Source of the DNA: Dermatophilus congolensis
GTDB lineage: Bacteria > Actinomycetota > Actinomycetes > Actinomycetales > Dermatophilaceae
Direction: 5' to 3'
NCBI GenBank assembly: GCA_030538115.1
Contig: JAUNUP010000002.1
Coordinates: forward strand, 183,508 to 247,507
DNA length: 64,000 nt
Below, in pieces: positions 61,982 to 64,000 of the stretch (position 1 is the stretch's first letter; the number at the start of each line of letters is the position of its first letter). Under the pieces are notes generated by a model that ran no database searches, was not told the origin of the DNA, and worked only from the letters and a program-made list of their open reading frames with translations. A program made the position numbers and the translations under genes.

Positions 61982-63655
61982 CTACTTGAGGAAGTCTCCG
62001 AAGTTTTTCGGGAGTTTGTTCGGGTCGAAGTCCTTCATGAGGTCTTCCGCGCTCGGCTGGCCCTTGCCGCCGAAGGCTCCGCCCAGGCCGCCCTTGGGCT
62101 TCGTGCCCTCGTCGCCGGATGCTCCGCCTCCGAAGGCCGCCTCGATGGCTGCCTGACGGGCAGCCTCGCGCTTCGCGGCCAGGTCCTTCTCCTGCTGCGC
62201 GCGCTTCGCCGGGTTGCCCGACTTGCCCTTGATCGGCTTCTGCTTCTTCTTCGCAGCCGCTGCCCCACCTCCGGGCATACCCGGCATTCCCGGCATCCCG
62301 GGCATTCCGCCGCGGCGGATCTGGCGCATCATCTTCTGCGCCTGACCGAACCGCTCCAGCAGCCCGTTGACCTCGGAGACCGTGACGCCCGAACCCTTCG
62401 CGATACGCGCGCGGCGCGAGCCGTTGATCTGCTTCGGGTGGTTGCGCTCGAACGGGGTCATCGAGCGGACCATCGCCTCGACCCGGTCGAACTCCCGCTC
62501 GTCGAGGTTGTCGAGCTGGTCGCGCATCTGGTTCATGCCGGGCATCATCCCGAGCAGGCTCTTGAGCGAGCCCATCTTGCGGATGCCGGCCATCTGCTGC
62601 AGGAAGTCGTCGAACGTGAAGTCTTCGTCTTCGACGAACTTGCGCGCCATCTCGTTGGTCTGGCGCTCGTCGAAGGCCCGCTGCGCCTGCTCGATGAGCG
62701 TGAGCACGTCACCCATGTCGAGGATGCGCGAGGCCATGCGGTCGGGGTGGAAGACCTCGAAGTCCTTCACCTGCTCGCCGGTGGAGGCGAACATGATCGG
62801 GCGGCCCGTGAGGTACCGGATCGACAGGGCTGCACCACCGCGGGCGTCACCGTCGAGCTTGGTGAGCACGACACCGGTGTAGTCGACACCCTCGAGGAAC
62901 GCCTGCGCGGTCTCGACGGCGGCCTGACCGATCATCGCGTCGACGACGAACAGCACCTCGTCGGGGTTCACCGCGTCGCGGATGTCGCGGGCCTGCTGCA
63001 TCAGCTCGGTGTCGATGGCGAGACGGCCGGCGGTGTCGACGATGACGACGTCGCGCTGGTCACGCTGCGCCTGCTCGACACCCTGCCGGGCCACGACCAC
63101 GGGGTCACCGTATCCGCGTGTACCCGTACCGAATTCGACGGCCGCGTCGTACCCGGCCACGTTGCCCCGCTCGGGAGCGAACACGGGCACGCCCGCCCGC
63201 TCACCGACAACCTCGAGCTGCGTCACCGCGTTCGGGCGCTGGAGGTCGGCCGCCACGAGCATCGGCGTGTGCCCCTGCTGCTTGAGCCAGTACGCGAGCT
63301 TGCCCGCGAGGGTCGTCTTACCCGAACCCTGCAGACCCGCGAGCATGATCACCGTCGGAGGGCGCTTGGCGAATTCGATCGTGCGGGTCTCGCCGCCGAG
63401 GATGCCGATGAGCTCGTCGTGCACGATCTGCACGACCTGCTGCCCCGGGTTGAGCGCCTGGTTCACCTCCACCGCGAGCGCCCGCTCCCGAACGGAGCTG
63501 GTGAACGCACGCACGACGGGCAGGGCCACGTCGGCGTCGAGCAGCGCGATGCGGATGTCGCGGATGGTGGAGTTGACGTCCTTCTCGGACACGCGCCCAC
63601 GCCCGCGCAGGTTCTTGAACGTGTCGGTCAAGCGATCCGAGAGTGAGTTGAACAC
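61982..63655 (-). CDS. ffh: Signal recognition particle protein Ffh
   Basis: A 557-residue SRP54 GTPase. The N/G domains start FNSLSDRLTDTFKNLRGRGR and contain P-loop LAGLQGSGKTTLAGKLA (about 101-117), DTAGRLAID and TKLDGDARGGAAL. The methionine-rich M domain (about 320-440; MAGIRKMGSLKSLLGMMPGM) binds signal sequences and 4.5S RNA. The Gly/Pro/Met repeat (GGMPGMPGMPGMPGGG) and a Lys/Ala tail after about residue 450 lengthen it beyond the usual 450-520. It delivers nascent membrane proteins to FtsY. It opens the minus-strand backbone chain. The DNA upstream is full of palindromic repeats. Confidence 0.96.
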   Translation of the reverse strand: MFNSLSDRLTDTFKNLRGRGRVSEKDVNSTIRDIRIALLDADVALPVVRAFTSSVRERALAVEVNQALNPGQQVVQIVHDELIGILGGETRTIEFAKRPPTVIMLAGLQGSGKTTLAGKLAYWLKQQGHTPMLVAADLQRPNAVTQLEVVGERAGVPVFAPERGNVAGYDAAVEFGTGTRGYGDPVVVARQGVEQAQRDQRDVVIVDTAGRLAIDTELMQQARDIRDAVNPDEVLFVVDAMIGQAAVETAQAFLEGVDYTGVVLTKLDGDARGGAALSIRYLTGRPIMFASTGEQVKDFEVFHPDRMASRILDMGDVLTLIEQAQRAFDERQTNEMARKFVEDEDFTFDDFLQQMAGIRKMGSLKSLLGMMPGMNQMRDQLDNLDEREFDRVEAMVRSMTPFERNHPKQINGSRRARIAKGSGVTVSEVNGLLERFGQAQKMMRQIRRGGMPGMPGMPGMPGGGAAAAKKKQKPIKGKSGNPAKRAQQEKDLAAKREAARQAAIEAAFGGGASGDEGTKPKGGLGGAFGGKGQPSAEDLMKDFDPNKLPKNFGDFLK

Positions 63656-64000
63656 CGGACCAGGCTACTCGACCCGCGCAAAGCCGCCGAAACCGTCAAC
63701 GGGAGACACGGAGCCTGCCCGACGCACCCGTGCCGCGGCACTGCTGCTGGAAGGTGACGCGTGGGAGGTCATATGCCACGGCACCTTCATCCGGGGTGGT
63801 GCCGTGGCACATGTTCTCGCGCATCTCACCTCCCAGCAGCAGTGCCACGGCACGGAGCTGGGGTCGGGTCTGCGGACGCCCTTCCCCGCGCCTCTGAAGC
63901 AGAAGTGCCACGGCACGAGAAGGCGGGCCCCGCCTTCGGCAGGCTCGGAGCCTGCCCGACGCACCCGTGCCGCGGCACTGCTGCTGGAAGGTGACGCGTG
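63656..64000. repeat. Repeat array upstream of ffh (copies C', C and start of a 237-bp repeat)
   Basis: No gene is visible here. Core palindromes lie at 63730-63741, 63773-63784 (first base diverged), 63799-63810, 63842-63853, 63905-63916 and 63967-63978. Unit C (63798-63855) and unit C' (63728-63785, minus orientation) are inverted copies of the same 58-bp element sharing CAGCAGCAGTGCC and CACCT. Bases 63709-63763 are repeated exactly at 63946-64000, so a 237-bp period repeat begins and continues beyond the window. Confidence 0.85.

Overview
The window is high-GC DNA from an actinobacterium. A Micrococcales (Dermacoccaceae/Dermatophilaceae-like) origin is an inference, made without any database search. 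The evidence is the very high GC at codon third positions, actinobacterial marker families (DUF2469, DUF5709, DUF222-HNH), the KhpA-RimM-TrmD-RplS-LepB-RnhB order, and many genes whose start codon sits 5-8 nt after a TANNNT-like -10 box with no Shine-Dalgarno, which suggests leaderless mRNAs.

Left part (1-23.6 kb). The end of a D-lactate-dehydrogenase-like FAD/Fe-S protein is followed by a TetR-controlled ABC exporter, a DUF222-HNH protein, a VapBC-type toxin-antitoxin pair, a D-threonine-aldolase-like PLP enzyme, propionyl-CoA synthetase (prpE), a quinol nitric oxide reductase (norZ), a thioesterase and a small secreted protein. Next is a lactate-utilisation operon (permease, lutA, lutB, lutC) divergent from a FadR/LldR-type regulator, then a DHA2 exporter, an APH-fold kinase and rlmN.

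Backbone (22-63.7 kb). A housekeeping chain runs on the minus strand: ffh ... rpsP-khpA-rimM-trmD-rplS-lepB-rnhB-DUF2469-yraN-comM-dprA-xerC ... rpsB-tsf-pyrH-frr-cdsA ... rlmN. Three accessory blocks split it: (1) 23.7-30.7 kb, a LacI-controlled ABC importer with a glycerophosphodiester-phosphodiesterase-like enzyme; (2) 35.1-43.2 kb, an aminotransferase, an aromatic meta-cleavage trio (flavin hydroxylase, extradiol dioxygenase, C-C hydrolase), TetR and GAF-LuxR regulators and an MHS permease; (3) 53.7-61.9 kb, MarR and fused isobutyryl-CoA mutase icmF, a GNAT protein, an amidohydrolase, a HEPN/Abi-like protein facing an orphan antitoxin, and a DUF5709 protein.

Structure outside genes. The most unusual signal is a dispersed intergenic repeat of about 58 bp bounded by GTGCCRYGGCAC-type palindromes. 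It lies after prpE (7.76 kb), after icmF (57.7-57.9 kb, with a 21-bp-arm perfect inverted repeat) and upstream of ffh (63.7-64.0 kb, where a 237-bp period repeat begins and runs off the window). A lone core palindrome sits at the ffh 3' end. Two of the copies show compensatory arm changes. Clear operator candidates were found for TetR/ABC, FadR/lactate, LacI/ABC, TetR/aromatic and MarR/icmF. TrmD is fused to a C-terminal GNAT domain. No CRISPR array, tRNA, rRNA, insertion sequence or prophage was recognised.
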